A stretch of 64,000 nucleotides of DNA from NORP233 sp050186825 (GCA_050186825.1 JBFWYD010000010.1:124001-188000), one strand, 5' to 3'; shown: positions 18,721 to 27,081, numbered from the stretch's first letter. Made by a program: numbers and translations. Notes: generated from the sequence alone by a model not told the origin.

Positions 18721-20145
18721 GAGGAGGTCCTCCATCCCGATCGGCCCCCCAAACTCCTCGTCGTCCCCGAAGCCGGGGGGCGGCGTGAGCGGGAGCGGCG
18801 GCCCCAGGTCGCTGCTCCCGTCCAGGGGCAGGAGGTCGGACTCCCCGGGCGGCGGGCCGAAGCCCGGATGGGCCGGCGGCGGGAAGCCGCTGTAAGCCTG
18901 CGGGGGAGGCGCCCAGCCCCCCGGCGGGGGCTGCGGGGGCCAGGCCGCTGGCGGAGGACCGGGTGGGAGATAGCCCTGCGGCGGGGGCCAGGCTCCTGGG
19001 GGCGGCGCCTGCGGCGGGGGGTAGCCTTGCGGCGGGGGGTAGCCCTGCGGCGGCGGGTAGCCGGGCGGCGGGTAGCCGGGCGGCGGGTAGCCCTGCGGCG
19101 GCGGATAGCCCTGGGACGGCGGAAACCCCGCGGGCTGCGGCCAGCCACCTGGCGCGGAGCCCGGCGGGGGGTAGCCCGACGGCGGGGCCCAACCCCCAGG
19201 AGGCGGCCCGCCCGCTGGCGGCGCCAGGGTCGCCATCTCCTGGAGCGCCCCGGGCTCGAAGGGCCCGGCCGGCGCGCCCTGCTCCTCGGTGTCTTCGAAG
19301 GGGTCGGCCTCCTCGGCCGCGTATCCGTCCTCCGAGATCACGAACAGCTGGCCGCCCTCCTTGAAGCGCCCCATGTGGATCGTGTTGCCGCGCCCCTCGA
19401 ACTGCACGCGGTCGACGCAGTTCAGGATGATCCTCATCCCGAGCGGCTTCCCGAGCCGAGCCCGGTCGCGGACGGCCTCGAGCGCGTCGATCTCCTCGGC
19501 GCCCGAGAGCGCCTCCTCGACCGAGTAGCCCGGGCCCTCGTCGCGGACCGACATCACGAACTCTTCGTCGTCCTCGCTGAAGGACACGTAGACGTGCCGG
19601 CGCGGGTCGCCGCCGCAGCCGTGCACGCGCGCGTTCTCGAGCGCCTCGCGCAGGGCGAGCTGCAGCTTGAAGCGGACCTCCTCGTCGAGCTCGAGGCGGT
19701 CGAGGCGGCCGCGGGCGACCGTGGACTGGAAGTGGGTGAGCAGGTCGGGGTGCGCGCGGAGCAGGAAGCTGGCGCGCGGCGCGCAGGCCGCCTGGAGGTC
19801 GGCGGCGGTGGTGGTCCGCGCGCGCAGGTCGATCACGTCGGAGGGGACGATCGAGCGGTCGGCCGCGCGGTAGCGCATGTGGATGTCGCCCACGACCAGC
19901 TCGTCGCCGTCGCCGATCACGGCGGCGCCCTGCACGCGCGCGCCGTTGAGCTTGATCCCGTTCTTGGTCCCGAGGTCCGAGACGATCGCCTGGTCGCCGT
20001 CGAACTCGATGCGCGCGTGGCGGCGCGAGACGGCCCGCGAGAGCAGCTGGATCTGACACTGCGGCGCGCGGCCGATGGTGGTGTCGGCCTGGACCTCGTA
20101 GATCCGCTGGAGCTTCTGGGTGAGCTGGACCTCGAAGTAGGGCAT
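18715..20145 (-). CDS. FHA domain fused to HATPase with a GYPPPQ-repeat tail
   Basis: The product has 476 residues. Residues 1-90 form an FHA domain, which binds phosphothreonine (TIGRAPQCQIQLLSRAVSRR, then DLGTKNGIKLNG). Residues 125-285 form a GHKL/HATPase_c_2 anti-sigma type domain with N-box LALREALENARVHG and a degenerate G-box (RARLGKPLGMRIILN). The last 180 residues are Pro/Gly/Tyr-rich with repeated GYPPPQ units, likely disordered. FHA plus anti-sigma kinase in one chain would let a Ser/Thr kinase control a partner switch; that is inference from domains and neighbours. A TAGGCT box lies nine bases before ATG. Confidence 0.85.
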   Translation of the reverse strand: MPYFEVQLTQKLQRIYEVQADTTIGRAPQCQIQLLSRAVSRRHARIEFDGDQAIVSDLGTKNGIKLNGARVQGAAVIGDGDELVVGDIHMRYRAADRSIVPSDVIDLRARTTTAADLQAACAPRASFLLRAHPDLLTHFQSTVARGRLDRLELDEEVRFKLQLALREALENARVHGCGGDPRRHVYVSFSEDDEEFVMSVRDEGPGYSVEEALSGAEEIDALEAVRDRARLGKPLGMRIILNCVDRVQFEGRGNTIHMGRFKEGGQLFVISEDGYAAEEADPFEDTEEQGAPAGPFEPGALQEMATLAPPAGGPPPGGWAPPSGYPPPGSAPGGWPQPAGFPPSQGYPPPQGYPPPGYPPPGYPPPQGYPPPQGYPPPQAPPPGAWPPPQGYLPPGPPPAAWPPQPPPGGWAPPPQAYSGFPPPAHPGFGPPPGESDLLPLDGSSDLGPPLPLTPPPGFGDDEEFGGPIGMEDLLP

Positions 20146-20154
20146 GGCCGCGTC

Positions 20155-20160
20155 AGCCTA
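20155..20160 (-). promoter_or_regulatory. TAGGCT -10-like box for the FHA-HATPase gene
   Basis: On the minus strand TAGGCT is followed after nine bases by ATG 20145. No Shine-Dalgarno sequence lies between. Confidence 0.4.
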
Positions 20161-20178
20161 AGGCGGGGTGGGAGAGCA

Positions 20179-20472
20179 TCAAGGGCGCCCCGCATCGGCG
20201 TCGCGCTGCGCGCGCCGGAAGAAGATCTCCTTCATCTCCTGGAGGCTGTAGCCGCGGTCGCGCAGGCCGCGGATCAGGCGCAGGCGCTCGAACACGCGCT
20301 CCGGGTAGAGCCGGTAGCCGTGGCGGTCGAGCTGGGCCTCCTCGATCAGGCCCATGGCCGTGTACTGGTAGATCTGCTGGCGTGTGACGCCGGCCCGCTC
20401 CATCACCTGGCCCGTGGGGTAGAGCCGCTCGCCCTCGGGGGTGACCACGATATCGCTCGGACGGGGTGGCAT
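20179..20472 (-). CDS. MerR-family transcriptional regulator, short
   Basis: The product has 97 residues. The winged helix-turn-helix is YPTGQVMERAGVTRQQIYQY, followed by GYRLYPERVFERLRLIRGLR and GYSLQEMKEIFFRR, the helix and start of the dimerisation segment. There is no effector domain. The start at 20472 is preferred over the long upstream open frame because TAACCT lies seven bases before it. It is divergent from the glycosyltransferase gene 152 bases away, so that gene may be a target. Confidence 0.85.
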   Translation of the reverse strand: MPPRPSDIVVTPEGERLYPTGQVMERAGVTRQQIYQYTAMGLIEEAQLDRHGYRLYPERVFERLRLIRGLRDRGYSLQEMKEIFFRRAQRDADAGRP

Positions 20473-20479
20473 GGGGCTC

Positions 20480-20485
20480 AGGTTA
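20480..20485 (-). promoter_or_regulatory. TAACCT -10-like box for the MerR gene
   Basis: Seven bases separate the box from ATG 20472 on the minus strand. The same hexamer and spacing precede the SpoIIE gene. Confidence 0.4.
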
Positions 20486-20577
20486 GCGAGCCGCGCAGGA
20501 CGGGCAACCGCGCGCGGCGCCGCCGCCCGCCCGCGGCGGTGTGAACGAGCCGGGCGGGACCACCCCGCGCGTTGTCC

Positions 20578-20599
20578 TGGACCTCCCAGCCGGTAGACT
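20578..20599 (+). promoter_or_regulatory. Promoter with a 13-base upstream box shared with 22670
   Basis: TGGACCTCCCAGC (20578-20590), three bases, then TAGACT (20594-20599) and TCCCCG-like sequence. The same 13 bases with the same spacing to TAGAAT occur at 22670-22691. A 24-base leader with GGGAGG follows here. Confidence 0.5.
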
Positions 20600-20623
20600 C
20601 CCCGCCCCCCCGGGAGGCACCCC

Positions 20624-21976
20624 GTGTCGCAGCCAGCAGGAAAGCGCGCCTTGCCGACCGCGGCCTCCCGCGACTCGGAGGCGCTGCGCGACAGCCGCGG
20701 GGTCACCCTGCGCGGCGTGGCCGTGCTGGCCCCCGGCTACGAGCGCGCCGGAGGCCCGGGCTCGCACGCGCGCGCGCTGGCGCGGGGCCTGACCCGCCTG
20801 GGCGTGCCCGTGACCTACCTCTGCCCGGCGCCCGAGCCGCGCCCGGCGCGGCTGCGCGAGACCCTGGGGTTGATCGACCTCTACCGGATCCCGCTCCCGG
20901 CCGCGGGCCTCGGGGGCGAGGCGCTGCGGCTCGACCTGTTCGAGCTGGCGGCCCTGGGGATCCTGCGCCTGAACGCGCGCCGGCTGAACCTGATCTACGC
21001 GGTGCGGCCCGACCTGGGCGCGCTGGCGGCGCGCGCCGGCCAGGCGCTGGGGATCCCGGTCGTGATCAAGCTGGCCTCGAGCGGACCCTGGGGCGAGGTG
21101 CAGTCGATCGGGCGCGACCCCGACCGCGACCGGCTCCTGGCCGGGCTGCGCGGCGCGGTCCGGATCGTGGCCCCGCGAGAGCAGGTGGCGCGCGAGGTGC
21201 GCGAGCGGCTGGGGGTCGCGCCCGACCTGGTGGCGCGCCTCCCTGACGGCGTCGACCTGGCCAAGTTCAAGCCGCGGCCCTGGAGCGCGAGCCTCCCCCC
21301 GCGCGTGGTCTTCCTCGGCCCGCTCGACGGCGACTCGCGCCTGGAGGTCGCGCTCGAGGCCTTCGCGGCCGCGAGCGAGGACCCCGAGGCGCCGGCGGGG
21401 CTCGAGCTGATCGTGGCCGGCGACGGGCCACGCCGGGGCGCCTTCGAGGAGGTCGCGCGCTCACTCGGGATCTCCGGGCGCACGCGCTTCGTGGGGACCG
21501 AGGGCGACCCGGTCGAGCTGCTCCGCGATGCGCGCGTGTTCGTGCAGCCCGGTCCGCTCGGCCCCGGGGACGCGGTGCTCGAGGCCCTCGCCACCGGCGT
21601 GGCGGTGGTGGCCGCGGACCTGCCGGGCACCGACGAGCTGATCGACCACGACCGCACCGGGCTCCTGACCTCACCCGACGACCCGGCGGCGCTCGCGGCC
21701 GCGATCCTGCGCGCGCTCGGCGACGACGCCCTCCATCAGCGCCTGGTCGAGTCGGCCCAGCGCCAGGCCGAGGACTACGAGCTCGAGCGCTGCGCCGCCC
21801 AGCACGTGGAGCTGTTCGAGGCGCTGGCCGTGGCCCGCGACGAGCGGCCGACCCAGCCCGAGCCCGCGGTCGACCTCAAGCGCGACGCGCCCCTGGCCCT
21901 GGCCACGGCCCGCGCCGGGCTGCACACGGCGCGCAGCGCGCTCGGGCGCCTGGCCGGGCGCCTGGCCGGGCGCTGA
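20624..21976 (+). CDS. GT4-family glycosyltransferase
   Basis: This 450-residue GT-B enzyme has an N-terminal acceptor domain (GYERAGGPGSHARALARGL) and a C-terminal nucleotide-sugar domain. The latter has VVFLGPLDGDSRLEVALEAF, LELIVAGDGP, and the EX7E-like segment GPGDAVLEALATGVAVVAAD followed by LPGTDELI. It probably adds a sugar to a glycolipid or exopolysaccharide; the substrate cannot be told. The start is GTG with GGGAGG nine bases upstream. The ICMT-like gene follows after 11 bases, so the two form an operon. Confidence 0.85.
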   Translation: MSQPAGKRALPTAASRDSEALRDSRGVTLRGVAVLAPGYERAGGPGSHARALARGLTRLGVPVTYLCPAPEPRPARLRETLGLIDLYRIPLPAAGLGGEALRLDLFELAALGILRLNARRLNLIYAVRPDLGALAARAGQALGIPVVIKLASSGPWGEVQSIGRDPDRDRLLAGLRGAVRIVAPREQVAREVRERLGVAPDLVARLPDGVDLAKFKPRPWSASLPPRVVFLGPLDGDSRLEVALEAFAAASEDPEAPAGLELIVAGDGPRRGAFEEVARSLGISGRTRFVGTEGDPVELLRDARVFVQPGPLGPGDAVLEALATGVAVVAADLPGTDELIDHDRTGLLTSPDDPAALAAAILRALGDDALHQRLVESAQRQAEDYELERCAAQHVELFEALAVARDERPTQPEPAVDLKRDAPLALATARAGLHTARSALGRLAGRLAGR

Positions 21977-21987
21977 GGGCGCCGAGC

Positions 21988-22647
21988 ATGACCGCTGAGG
22001 GGGGCGCGCCGCTGATCCTGCCCGCCCAAGCGGTGCCCGCCGTCCGCCTGCCCCTGGGCGCCCTGGCGCTGCCCTTGGCGGCGCTGCTCGGCGCGCGCCT
22101 CTGGGCGCAGCACCGGCTCAAGCAGCAGGCCCCCCTCCAGGCCCCCGCGCGCGGCTGGCCGAGCGTGGTCTCGTGGTTCCTGATCTTCGTGGCGCTGATC
22201 GGCGCGGCCCTGCTCGCGGCCGCGCGCGGGGAGCTGACGCCCGCGCGCTACGCGCTGGGCTTCGCGCTGGTGCTGCCCTCCCTGGCGCTGCGCGCGGCGG
22301 CGCTGCGCGCCATCGGCGGCTGGTACCACGAGGGGATCGCGGTGCGCGTCGGGCAGCAGGTGGTGCGCGAGGGCGTCTACCGCCGGCTGCGCCACCCGCT
22401 CCACCTGGCGCTCCTGGTCGAGATGGCCGGCCTGGCCACCTGGGCGGGGAGCGCGCTCCCCTGGGCGGGCGTCCTGCTCGCGCTCGGGATCGCGCTGGCG
22501 CGCAACCACGGCGAGGAGCGGGCCATGCTCCGCGCGCTCGGGGCGCCCTACCGCGCCTACCTCGCAGGTCCCGCCTGGGACCTGGTCGACCTGCTGCCCG
22601 GCCGGCGTCGGCCGGACGACGAGGACGAGGCCGTCCGAGCGGCGTGA
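21988..22647 (+). CDS. ICMT/NnrU-like membrane methyltransferase
   Basis: The product has 219 residues with about five transmembrane helices. The C-terminal half has the isoprenylcysteine methyltransferase signature: GVYRRLRHPLHLALLVEMAG, a hydrophobic span, then HGEERAMLRALGAPYRAYL. Bacterial members methylate small hydrophobic or lipid substrates with S-adenosylmethionine. Pairing with a glycosyltransferase suggests lipid or polyketide tailoring, which is inference. Confidence 0.75.
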   Translation: MTAEGGAPLILPAQAVPAVRLPLGALALPLAALLGARLWAQHRLKQQAPLQAPARGWPSVVSWFLIFVALIGAALLAAARGELTPARYALGFALVLPSLALRAAALRAIGGWYHEGIAVRVGQQVVREGVYRRLRHPLHLALLVEMAGLATWAGSALPWAGVLLALGIALARNHGEERAMLRALGAPYRAYLAGPAWDLVDLLPGRRRPDDEDEAVRAA

Positions 22648-22669
22648 GGGTCCGGGCTCGGCCGCCTGG

Positions 22670-22691
22670 TGGACCTCCCAGCGACTAGAAT
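22670..22691 (+). promoter_or_regulatory. Promoter with the 13-base box and TAGAAT
   Basis: TGGACCTCCCAGC at 22670-22682 is identical to 20578-20590 and precedes TAGAAT (22686-22691) by three bases. The downstream TCCCCGA also matches. It lies upstream of ATG 22723 and argues against the in-frame ATG at 22669. Confidence 0.5.
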
Positions 22692-22722
22692 CCCCGACAC
22701 CCCCCGAGGATCCGCGTCGTCC

Positions 22723-24471
22723 ATGACCGAGGACACTCAGGCACCCCCCGGCCCCGAGCGCGGCCCCCGTCGTCGACCCCCGCCGCCGCGCGGTCCGGGC
22801 GGCCCCGGCGGTCCGCGGCCACCTGGCGGGCCGCCGCCGGGCGGGCCCCCCCAGCAGGGCGGACCGCCGCCGGGCGGGCCCCCTCCCGGCGCGCCGACGC
22901 CCGGGCCCGAGGGCGAGTCGGGCTCCGGCATCGACCTCAAGACCCTGCGCAGCGCCCTGCGCGACCCGCGCCACCAGGGGCTCTCGGGGCGGCGCTTCGA
23001 CCGCTACGACGTCGAGGACGAGATCGCGCGCGGCGGGATGGGGATCGTGCTCCGCGCGCGTCACCGCGAGCTGGGCTCCTGGGTGGCGCTCAAGCTGCTC
23101 GCGCAGCAGGACCCGAGCCCCGAGGCCGTGGCGCGCTTCCGCCGCGAGGCGCGGGTGCTGGCCCAGATCAAGCATCCGAACGTGGTCGGGATCTCCGACC
23201 TGGGCGAGGAGGCCGGCGTCGCCTTCCTGGCCATGGAGCTGATCGAGGGCGAGACGCTCCAGGACTGGGTCGAGGGCCTCAAGGCCAAGGGCGAGCTGCC
23301 CGAGTTCGAGCGGGCGGTCGAGATCACGCTCGAGATCGGGCGCGCGCTGGCCCACTGCCACGAGGTGGGCGCGATCCACCGCGACGTCAAGCCGCACAAC
23401 ATCCTGCTCGAGCGCGGCACGGGCCGGCCGGTGCTGACCGACTTCGGGCTGGTCAAGCGCGACAGCTCGAAGATGGCCTCGAGCAACATCTCGGGCGCGA
23501 TCTCCCAGACGGGCAAGATCCTGGGCACGCCCAGCTACATGTCGCCCGAGCAGTTCGAGCCGGACGGCGAGTTCGGCGCGGTCGGCCCCAAGTCCGACGT
23601 GTGGGCGCTGGGCGCGGTGCTCTTCTACGCGCTGACCGGGCAGCCGCCCTTCCCCAGCAAGAACGTGGTCGACCTCTACGGGCAGGTGATGTCCGAGCAG
23701 GCCCCGCCGCCGAGCGAGCTGCGCGAGGAGGTGCCGCCCGCGCTCGACGAGCTGATCGCGCTCTGCCTCAAGAAGCCGGTGGACGAGCGGCTGGGGATGA
23801 GCGAGCTCGTGGCCAGGCTGGAGAAGCTGCACCAGGAGCCGCACCTGCTCCGCCCGCGCAGCTCGGGCGCGCGCCACGCGCTGCTGGTGGTGGTGCTGTT
23901 CGTGCTGCTGGCGATCGTGCACCTGAGCCTGATCCAGCCCGACCAGGGGCGGCGCCTGCTCGCCCTGCTCCAGGGCGGCGCGGCGCCAGCGCCGGAGGGG
24001 CCCCCCGACCCGGGGCCCGCGTCGCTGGCCGCGCTCGAGGCCCGCGCCGAGCAGGACCCAGACGCGATGCTCGAGCTGGCAGCGCGGCTGCGCGCGGGCG
24101 CGGATGCGCCGCGCGACCCGGCGCGCGCGCTGGCGCTCCTGAGGCGGGCCGCCGACGCAGGCTCGGCGCGGGGGATGGTCCGCCTGGGCGAGGCGCTGGC
24201 GACCGGGGAGGGGGTCGAGCGCGATGACCCCGAGGCCTACAAGCTGTTCCGCAAGGCCGCGGACACGGGCGACCCCGAGGCCATGCTCTGGGTGGGCGTG
24301 ATGGTCGAGGCCGGGCGCGGGGTCCAGGCCCCCGAGCCGGCGATCGCGCTCCAGTGGCTGGACCGGGCGGCGCGCGATGCGCGCGGCCCGCTCCAGGAGC
24401 GGGTCAGCGCCGCCCGGCGGAAGCTGCTCGCGGCGCACCCCGAGCTCGCCGCCGAGAAGACGCCCCGTTGA
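22723..24471 (+). CDS. Membrane Ser/Thr protein kinase with Sel1 repeats
   Basis: The product has 582 residues. Residues 1-75 are a Pro/Gly-rich leader (repeated PPGGPP). Residues 93-365 are the kinase: ARGGMGIVLRA, VALKLL, HRDVKPHNILL (about 219-229), DFGLVKR, GTPSYMSPEQ. The activation loop is long and Ser-rich (SSKMASSNISG), a likely autophosphorylation site. One transmembrane helix lies at about 385-404. The extracytoplasmic part has about three Sel1-type repeats (ARALALLRRAADAGSARGM and similar). The kinase domain is probably cytoplasmic, with Sel1 repeats sensing or scaffolding outside. An FHA protein is encoded 158 bases downstream and could read its phosphothreonines. Confidence 0.9.
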   Translation: MTEDTQAPPGPERGPRRRPPPPRGPGGPGGPRPPGGPPPGGPPQQGGPPPGGPPPGAPTPGPEGESGSGIDLKTLRSALRDPRHQGLSGRRFDRYDVEDEIARGGMGIVLRARHRELGSWVALKLLAQQDPSPEAVARFRREARVLAQIKHPNVVGISDLGEEAGVAFLAMELIEGETLQDWVEGLKAKGELPEFERAVEITLEIGRALAHCHEVGAIHRDVKPHNILLERGTGRPVLTDFGLVKRDSSKMASSNISGAISQTGKILGTPSYMSPEQFEPDGEFGAVGPKSDVWALGAVLFYALTGQPPFPSKNVVDLYGQVMSEQAPPPSELREEVPPALDELIALCLKKPVDERLGMSELVARLEKLHQEPHLLRPRSSGARHALLVVVLFVLLAIVHLSLIQPDQGRRLLALLQGGAAPAPEGPPDPGPASLAALEARAEQDPDAMLELAARLRAGADAPRDPARALALLRRAADAGSARGMVRLGEALATGEGVERDDPEAYKLFRKAADTGDPEAMLWVGVMVEAGRGVQAPEPAIALQWLDRAARDARGPLQERVSAARRKLLAAHPELAAEKTPR

Positions 24472-24505
24472 GGTGGGGCGTTGAGGGTGGTGCGTTGATG
24501 GGGGC
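24466..24505 (+). repeat. Three tandem CGTTGA units over the kinase stop codon
   Basis: Units of 13-14 bases (CGTTGAGGTGGGG, CGTTGAGGGTGGTG, CGTTGATGGGGGC) begin at 24466, 24479 and 24493. The first contains the TGA stop at 24469-24471. Confidence 0.7.
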
Positions 24506-24603
24506 CGGGTCCACGCTCGCTTGCAGGGGACGCCTGGATCCACCATGCTCTGGGGGTTCCTCGAGCACGGCGCAGGTCCCGCGGCTGGGGCCGCGACCCT
24601 GGG

Positions 24604-24617
24604 CCCTCGCGCGAGGG
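24604..24617. repeat. 14-base palindrome before the FHA gene
   Basis: CCCTCGCGCGAGGG is a perfect palindrome 11 bases before GTG 24629, just upstream of the GGAGG ribosome site. It could be an operator or a leader stem. Confidence 0.45.
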
Positions 24618-24628
24618 AGGAGGGCGGC

Positions 24629-25450
24629 GTGACGCCGCTGAGCGAGACCCTCAACCTGCTGCGGTCCACGAGCGCGCGCGGCTTCGCCGAGCGGCACCCC
24701 GACCAGGACCTCGTCCTCCTCGAGCCCTACGAGAAGGACCGCAGCTACGACTACAGCAGCCCGCTCCACCCCGGCGCCACGATGCGCTTCCTCCCGCGCG
24801 CCGTGGGCAGCCCGGTGCCCGTCGGTCGCGACAGCCGGGCGCTGGTGCTGCTCGACCACCCCGCCGTCTCGCGCCTGCACGCCGTGCTCGCCTACACCCA
24901 GGGCGGCTGGAAGATCATGGACCGCTCCAGCAACGGGAGCTTCTTCGGCGAGCAGCGCCTCCCGCGCGACCAGGCGGTGGACCTCCCCTACGGCTCGGGG
25001 GTCCGCTTCGGGCGCGCGCTCGTGCTGCGCCTGTTCCCGCCGGAGGAGTTCCACCGCTACGCCAGCGAGTCGCAGCGCGGCGGCGCGCCGGTCGCGGCCG
25101 CGCCCGCGCCGCCCAGCGCGGATCGCGTGGCCGACACCTGGCGGATCCCGGCCCAGTACGTCCAGGCGGCCCAGCAGGCCAGGGACCCCTTCGCCGAGAA
25201 CACCCTCGAGATCGACTTCCAGTTCGACGGCCCGCCCCAGGGCGAGGCGCCGACGGTGCGCATCCGCCGCGACACCGGCCCGGCCAACTTCCCGGTCGCG
25301 ACCCCGCACGAGTCCTTGCCCCGCCCGCCGAAGGCCCCGCAGGCCCCGATCCCGCCCGCCCCGCCCGCCCCGCCCAACAAGGTGAGCGACGGCGACATCG
25401 ACTACGAGTTCGACTTCGACATCGAGGGCGATGGCCGCGGCGGCTTCTGA
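24629..25450 (+). CDS. FHA-domain protein
   Basis: The product has 273 residues when started at GTG 24629, which has GGAGG eight bases upstream; the frame is open further up but that part looks non-coding. The FHA core is at about 65-150: VGRDSRALVLLDHPAVSRLH, then DRSSNGSFFG with the conserved Arg, Ser-x-x-His and Asn-Gly. The tail is Pro-rich and acidic, ending DIDYEFDFDIEGDGRGGF. The N-terminal helix plus F-x-x-x-HP segment resembles the FHA gene at 34677-35225. It probably binds phosphothreonine made by the upstream membrane kinase. Confidence 0.85.
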   Translation: MTPLSETLNLLRSTSARGFAERHPDQDLVLLEPYEKDRSYDYSSPLHPGATMRFLPRAVGSPVPVGRDSRALVLLDHPAVSRLHAVLAYTQGGWKIMDRSSNGSFFGEQRLPRDQAVDLPYGSGVRFGRALVLRLFPPEEFHRYASESQRGGAPVAAAPAPPSADRVADTWRIPAQYVQAAQQARDPFAENTLEIDFQFDGPPQGEAPTVRIRRDTGPANFPVATPHESLPRPPKAPQAPIPPAPPAPPNKVSDGDIDYEFDFDIEGDGRGGF

Positions 25451-25847
25451 GCCCGGGCCCGCCTCGAGCAGCTCCATCGAGGAGCACCCCGTCGCTGACC
25501 TGCCGCGCCGCGCCGGCGGGCGCGCGCTGGCCACGGTCCCGCTGCTGGCCCTGCTCCTCCTGACGCGCGTCCCCAGGGTCGCCGCGTTGACCGCGGCGGT
25601 CGGGATCTCTGCCCTGGTCGGGCTGCTGACCCTCGTCGAGGGCTGGGCCCGCCGCGCGCCGCGCTCGGCGCTCCGCGATCTGCGCTTCGCCCTGGCCGCG
25701 GGCGCTCTCCTCGCTCCAGCGCGACGCCCCGCAAACCTGGTCCACGCCGATCTACCTGCACGAGTGGCTCAGGGCGCGAACCAACGCCGGCCCTGGAAGC
25801 CGACCAGGGCCGAGACCGCGGCGCACTCGAGGCCGAAGGGCGGGTAG
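25431..25847 (+). CDS. Small putative membrane protein, uncertain
   Basis: The open frame has 138 residues and starts at ATG 25431, overlapping the FHA gene by 20 bases. It has two hydrophobic stretches (ATVPLLALLLLTRVPRVAAL and AAVGISALVGLLTLVEGW). The last 26 codons overlap the convergent membrane gene and look like antisense of it. Another frame around 25715-25770 reads TWSTPIYLHEWLRARTNAG, which looks more protein-like, so a frameshift or a different end is possible. No family is recognised. Confidence 0.35.
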   Translation: MAAAASEPGPASSSSIEEHPVADLPRRAGGRALATVPLLALLLLTRVPRVAALTAAVGISALVGLLTLVEGWARRAPRSALRDLRFALAAGALLAPARRPANLVHADLPARVAQGANQRRPWKPTRAETAAHSRPKGG

Positions 25848-26884
25848 CCCGCGTAGCCGAGCAGCGGCATCTCGAAGATGTGGAAGGCCTGCACGTAGGG
25901 CACGCGGTAGGTCCAGCGGGCCAGGCTGAGCGAGTTCCACATCTCCCAGAACGCGCCGCAGATCAGGGCCGCCAGGGCGAAGGTCACGGGCGCCCGCCAG
26001 TCGCCTGCGGCCACGTCGCGCAGGAGCGGCGGGCGCTCGCCCGCCAGCACCTGGAGCGCGAGCAGGATGAACAGCGGCGCGAACCACGGGAGCGGGAAGA
26101 GCGCGTTCGGCGCCCAGGCCAGCCCGGCCAGGCCCGCGCTCGCGAGCAGCAGGACCAGGAGCGCCGCGGCGCGCGGCCAGGGGCAGCGCCAGCGCCAGGC
26201 GTCGCGGAAGGGCGCGGTCAGGCGCGGGTAGGTCGCGAGCAGGTCCTGGGTGCTCGCGACGGCGGGCAGGACGGTGGCGAAGGGCAGCGTGCCGTGGAGC
26301 AGCAGGTCCCAGCCGTCCTGGAACTCCGGGCCGTGGTAGTCCCAGTTCTCGACGAAGCGGTTGAGGTACTCGAAGAACCACCAGAAGACCGCGCTCAGGG
26401 GCACGAGCGCCCAGGCGCGCGGCTCGGCGAACAGGCAGCGTCCGCGGCGGCGCGCGACGAGCGCGTTGGCGACCGTGATGTAGGCGACCCACAGGGGCGT
26501 GAAGGTGTGCTCGCGCAGCGGGGCCAGCGCGGGCCAGGGCGTCCAGGCCACGACCCAGCTCAGCGCGCCGAGCGCGAGGCCCGCCCAGCCCCACCAGGGG
26601 AAGCGGCCTGGCTCGGGCAGAGCGGGCTCCGCCTGCGTGGCGCTCGGCGAGTCGTCCGGCGCGCCGCGCAGGAAGCGGCGCACGAGCGGCGCCACGCAGA
26701 GGAGGATCAAGAGCGCCAGCCCGAGGAAGGCCGGCCAGGCGAAGGGCGCGTGCCGCACGCGCCCCAGGCGCGGGAGGACCTCGCGGTAGCCCTCGAGCGG
26801 GTAGCCGAGCAGCCAGGCCCCGAGCAGGGGGAGCTGCGCGACCAGCGCGAAGAGCACGAGCAGATGGGCGGCGGCGCGGAGCAC
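25769..26884 (-). CDS. Polytopic membrane protein, unknown family
   Basis: The product has 371 residues with about nine transmembrane helices and many Trp residues at helix ends (RFPWWGWAGLALGALSWVV, FWWFFEYLNRFVENWDYHGP). The C-terminus has FEMPLLGYAGYPPFGLEC, which is conserved-looking, and the helical pattern loosely recalls carotenoid cyclase-type or other lipid-modifying membrane enzymes. I cannot name a family. It stands alone, with the chemosensory operon downstream of a GGGCAC-repeat spacer. Confidence 0.75.
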   Translation of the reverse strand: MLRAAAHLLVLFALVAQLPLLGAWLLGYPLEGYREVLPRLGRVRHAPFAWPAFLGLALLILLCVAPLVRRFLRGAPDDSPSATQAEPALPEPGRFPWWGWAGLALGALSWVVAWTPWPALAPLREHTFTPLWVAYITVANALVARRRGRCLFAEPRAWALVPLSAVFWWFFEYLNRFVENWDYHGPEFQDGWDLLLHGTLPFATVLPAVASTQDLLATYPRLTAPFRDAWRWRCPWPRAAALLVLLLASAGLAGLAWAPNALFPLPWFAPLFILLALQVLAGERPPLLRDVAAGDWRAPVTFALAALICGAFWEMWNSLSLARWTYRVPYVQAFHIFEMPLLGYAGYPPFGLECAAVSALVGFQGRRWFAP

Positions 26885-26982
26885 GGCCGAGCCTCAGCGC
26901 CCTGCCCGGTCGAGGCGAGAGGGCGGGAGCCTTCCCTCGGGGCGCCCCCAGCGGCGACCGGTTGATCTGAGAGCGAAGCTAC

Positions 26983-27081
26983 CGTGCCCGTGCCCGTGCC
27001 CAGCGAAGCGGTGCCCGAGCCTGGCGTGGCCAGGATCGCGCTCCGACGCCGGGCACGGGCACGGGCACGGGCACGGGCACG
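26983..27081. repeat. GGGCAC inverted-repeat element
   Basis: The left arm CGTGCCCGTGCCCGTGCCC (26983-27001) is complementary to a five-unit GGGCAC run at 27051-27081. The sequence beyond, CATCCAATCGAG, resembles CATCCGATCGAG beside the element at 52348-52494. Confidence 0.75.

Noticed and set aside
20473..20706. Longer MerR protein starting at 20706.
   Set aside because: The extra N-terminus is low-complexity and overlaps the glycosyltransferase gene. A TAACCT box sits directly before the shorter start.
25700..25847. Frameshifted longer version of the small membrane protein.
   Set aside because: The alternative frame looks protein-like only for about 19 residues and then becomes antisense of the convergent gene, so I did not call a pseudogene.
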